DNA from: Lycocorax pyrrhopterus obiensis
Lineage: Eukaryota > Chordata > Aves > Passeriformes > Paradisaeidae
DNA length: 64,000 bases
Assembly (NCBI GenBank): GCA_014706295.1
Contig: JACSVZ010000001.1
Coordinates: 85,744,237-85,808,236, forward strand
Direction: 5' to 3'
The translations under genes were made by a program, and so were the position numbers. This document shows, one piece after another, positions 61,001 to 64,000 of this stretch. Position 1 is the stretch's first letter; each line of letters opens with the position of its first letter. A model generated the notes under the pieces. The model had not been told where the DNA came from. It saw only the letters and a program-made list of their open reading frames with translations, and searched no databases.

Positions 61001-64000
61001 CCTTTAAACTTGCTTTGTATTCAGCTGTGACAAATAAGTCCTTTTAGAGGTCAATCCCTCTGACCAATTTTAGAATGGGACACACTGTCACATAGAGTGC
61101 TATTCTTCCTCCATAAAATCCATAAGAAGTCTAGCTTGAGCAGAGTAATTAGAGAGATCTACATCTCTTCTGATAAATTTATAGGACACCAGGGCTTTTC
61201 TGGTTCTTTCTTCCTAAGCAACTTAGTTGTCTTCAGTGAAAATTAAATAACTACACACTTCAAAAGCAGTAACACTATTTCTTTATCTCACTGGGATTTT
61301 GAGATTCTAGACAGTTACAGAGGGTAGGATAATAAGTGCAAGAAATCTGTTTTAACTGCATCTTCAGCCCATTTGGTTTTCTTATATCCTTACAGAAATT
61401 TTGATAAAATCCCTCATATTTTTGGGGTTATATGCCATATACACAATTACTAATCAGAAGTTGCATTTCTATATGTAATAGACAAAGTAATGTTACAGCT
61501 GGTATATATTCTTGCCCTTAGGTGAAGTATTCTTCTGTCAGTGTAGTAACCTACCAAAAAAAAGTAATTTTAGGATAAAATAAAAGATGTGTAGGGTTGC
61601 TTTTCTTGTGATTTTGTCAAGTGTCACGGCCCACTGATTGGACAACCAACCCAGGGCTTAAGCATTGAGCTGAGATGCTTCCACAATTCTGCTTAGTGAA
61701 CTAGAAATAACCTTGGTCAAATCACTTTGCCTCTTTGTGTGACTTCTCGCATCTTTAACAGTCATAACTGTACTTTGCTCTTTTGCAAATTGATTAGGGG
61801 TTGTCAATACTGTCCAAGTTATGCGACCTATTATTACCCATTTCAGGACAGGCTTTACTTAATATTTAAATTTTATTATCTTGCCTCTTGCTATATAGTC
61901 CCTGGAACTATTCTACCTTAAAGTTGCATTTATGCTTAAGTATTTTACTAAACTGAGACTTAAATTCTACTTAATGTGAAAAGCTGACATTTAATAACAC
62001 ATAGGGGTGTACTTTCTTATTGATTCTGCATATATTCATAATAAAGCTGCTGTAATTCGGATGAAGGATGTATACTCTTGTGCTTCAGTAAATTATTTCA
62101 ATTTAATTCTTGCATGCCATTGGATAGTATCCATCAAACTGTGACTTTCATAAAGGCCAGAGAGAAACTCAGTATTAGTTCAGTTATCCTTGGCTTTCAA
62201 TTTTGTGTCTAATGCTGAATCTTTTTCACTGTATTCAGATTATTTTGCATATTTTCATTGCAAAAACTATGGCAAACATCACTTTTTTGTGAAACCTTCA
62301 TAATAATTGGCAAGTATCCTTAAGAAAGCGGTATTATCATCTTTCAATATTTTAGTTTTACACTGATTTATCTTAACTCTTGTTTAAAAGTTTAGATTAT
62401 TTTTTCATGCTGCCTATCATAGAGTGTAATTCTCCCAAAATTACAGCCTCTTACAGCAATAATTAGATGGTATGTGGCTGTCAATGAATACATTTTGGGC
62501 TCTCAGGAGATGGAGGTCATGCGTATCTCATCAGAGAGGCACTTAATGCAATATTTGTAATAAAGTTTCAGATTAAACATGTGATAGCTTGATATCTTGA
62601 ACACAAGTTTTATACCTTTCCTTAGCAGAGTAGCTCACTTGCATGTTGGTAGGTGCCATGGCTAGGAAATGTCTTCCCCTTATTAAGCTTTATATTGCAA
62701 CTCTGCTTAGTGAAAAACTACTCACATTATGGTCCTCCTAGAATATGCAAATGTATTCTCACATTCCCAAGGCAAATATCAAACAGAGACACAAGCAAAG
62801 CATTTCCATCATCGTTATGTTTCTATCCTGAACAGATGTGGATTAGCGACGCCTTATTGCCAAGATCACAATCTGTAGTAGAATAAATTGATGCTGCTCT
62901 GAAACTCACCATGTCTTTTAATTTGTTATTTTCCTCAGTTTTTCAGCAACTGAGGAAGAAAAAAGCAAGATACTGAAGTCTGCAGCTGATAGTGAATATT
63001 TCAGGATGCTGTTCCAAAGTCTTAAAACTTTCTAACATCCAACAGTTCCTGCTTGGGTCAGCAAACTTCATAATATAAAACTATATAATATAAAGTTTAT
63101 AATAACACCTACGATTACAGAGGTTTTTTAATTAACAACTTTCAAAACACTTTTACCAGGAGAAAATAAGCCCCATCATCATCAGATTAGCAAAGTAAAT
63201 TTTGGAAGCTTTTAATCCTGTAGGATAAAAAAAAAACAGTTCAGGTAAACATCTCATGGAGATTTCCTAAAAATGATTAAAGTTTTCTCAAAATGGAAAG
63301 ATGAACAAGATGGATGATCTCCTGAGACAATTTTTGTACTTACTTGGCTATATTCTCATTTTATTGATAAAAGTTGTTAGTTTGGACGTAAAATGATTGG
63401 TTTAAGGTCATCAACAGACAAAGAGCACAGCTGGCAGCACCACATAAATCTACTGCTACTCCATCTTCTGTTTTTCATGGATATCTATTTAACCTCTGAC
63501 TGATTCTAAATATAGACTTAAAGACAGAAGAAGAAATAATTCTGTGGAATGTAAATCAATTATATGAAAGGAACTTTAAATCCACCTATCAGCTTCCTTT
63601 AGTCTCTCAGTCCTTACTACACAATGACTGTGAAATCTTGCCTAAAACTGACCAATTTGAGAAGAACAAGAACAATAGCATTAAGTATAGCATTAAATTA
63701 ACAAATAGGTTATGTCTGAGGTTCACCATGTTCTCTTACTGTGCTTTCATGATTTGTCTGCCTAACAAGTGCTCGAATATCAGTAAACAAAATCTTTATT
63801 GCGGATGAGGGAAATTCCCAGAAGAAGTGCTGTGTTAGAAGTAGATGGTTTTCTATTGACACGTGGGGTTTCTTTCTACCCTCATTAGCCCTCCCAGTCA
63901 ATTTCATATTTTCATAATGAAAGTTTGTGCTAGCTTTGATTCTGACATTAGTTGTAAATGAGTGGTTCTCACACCTGTAGTCAAATTAGGGCCGTCACCG
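61001..64000. other. Unassigned AT-rich sequence
   Basis: The last 3 kb contain no recognised gene, CR1, LTR or other named element. Short A runs (for example 63228-63236) are the only simple sequence noted. Confidence 0.55.

Noticed and set aside
60686..61030. 114-residue plus frame with IYIYLSI repeats
   Set aside because: Produced by the TATC/TATA simple sequence.
1..64000. CRISPR array, bacterial operon, tRNA/rRNA or phage system
   Set aside because: No regularly spaced direct repeats, no cloverleaf or rRNA words, no ribosome-binding sites with long frames. The repeats are those of a bird nuclear genome.

Overview
The window looks like non-coding DNA from a bird nuclear genome. It is AT-rich, every reading frame is short and none is recognisable as a host gene. 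The interspersed repeats are mostly 5'-truncated CR1 LINEs whose 3' ends carry the avian hallmark: a block resembling 'ggtccctTccaaccc' followed by a tail of ATTCTATG(A) repeats. The endogenous retroviral LTRs have wording I associate with bird genomes. I see no bacterial or plasmid features, no tRNA or rRNA, no CRISPR array and no complete protein-coding gene. The simplest reading is an intergenic region or a large intron. The species cannot be named from sequence alone.

Layout. 0-3 kb: three plus-strand CR1 remnants, the first sitting between two inverted copies of a sequence of about 46-60 bp, each beginning with TTAA. 4.6-6 kb: an LTR-like fragment, an antisense CR1 and a GC-richer block I cannot assign. 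8.9 kb: antisense CR1. 11.2-11.8 kb: an essentially complete solo LTR. 16.6-16.8 kb: two CR1 tails in tandem. 23.5 kb: antisense CR1. 26.5-27 kb: the best-preserved CR1 3' end. 28.0-28.1 kb: a remnant of an ancient vertebrate LINE/SINE-type repeat. 28.8 and 40.3 kb: CR1 tails. 33.9 kb: a perfect AAAAT microsatellite. 45.9 kb: the 5' end of an LTR related to the 4.6 kb one. 47.6-48.3 and 54.5-54.8 kb: weaker antisense LTR candidates. 53.5 kb: CR1. 57.1-57.5 kb: an antisense CR1 coding fragment (endonuclease and RT parts joined) interrupted by poly-T. 60.1 kb: old antisense CR1. 60.9 kb: TATC/TATA-rich simple sequence with a duplicated unit.

The remaining sequence, about 90 percent, is unique AT-rich DNA. 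It contains a few minus-strand stretches with open frames and fair splice signals. I treat these as weak exon candidates, because several such stretches are expected by chance in 64 kb. Nothing here functions as an operon or pathway. The item most worth checking is the TTAA-bounded inverted repeat around the CR1 at 0.4-0.9 kb.
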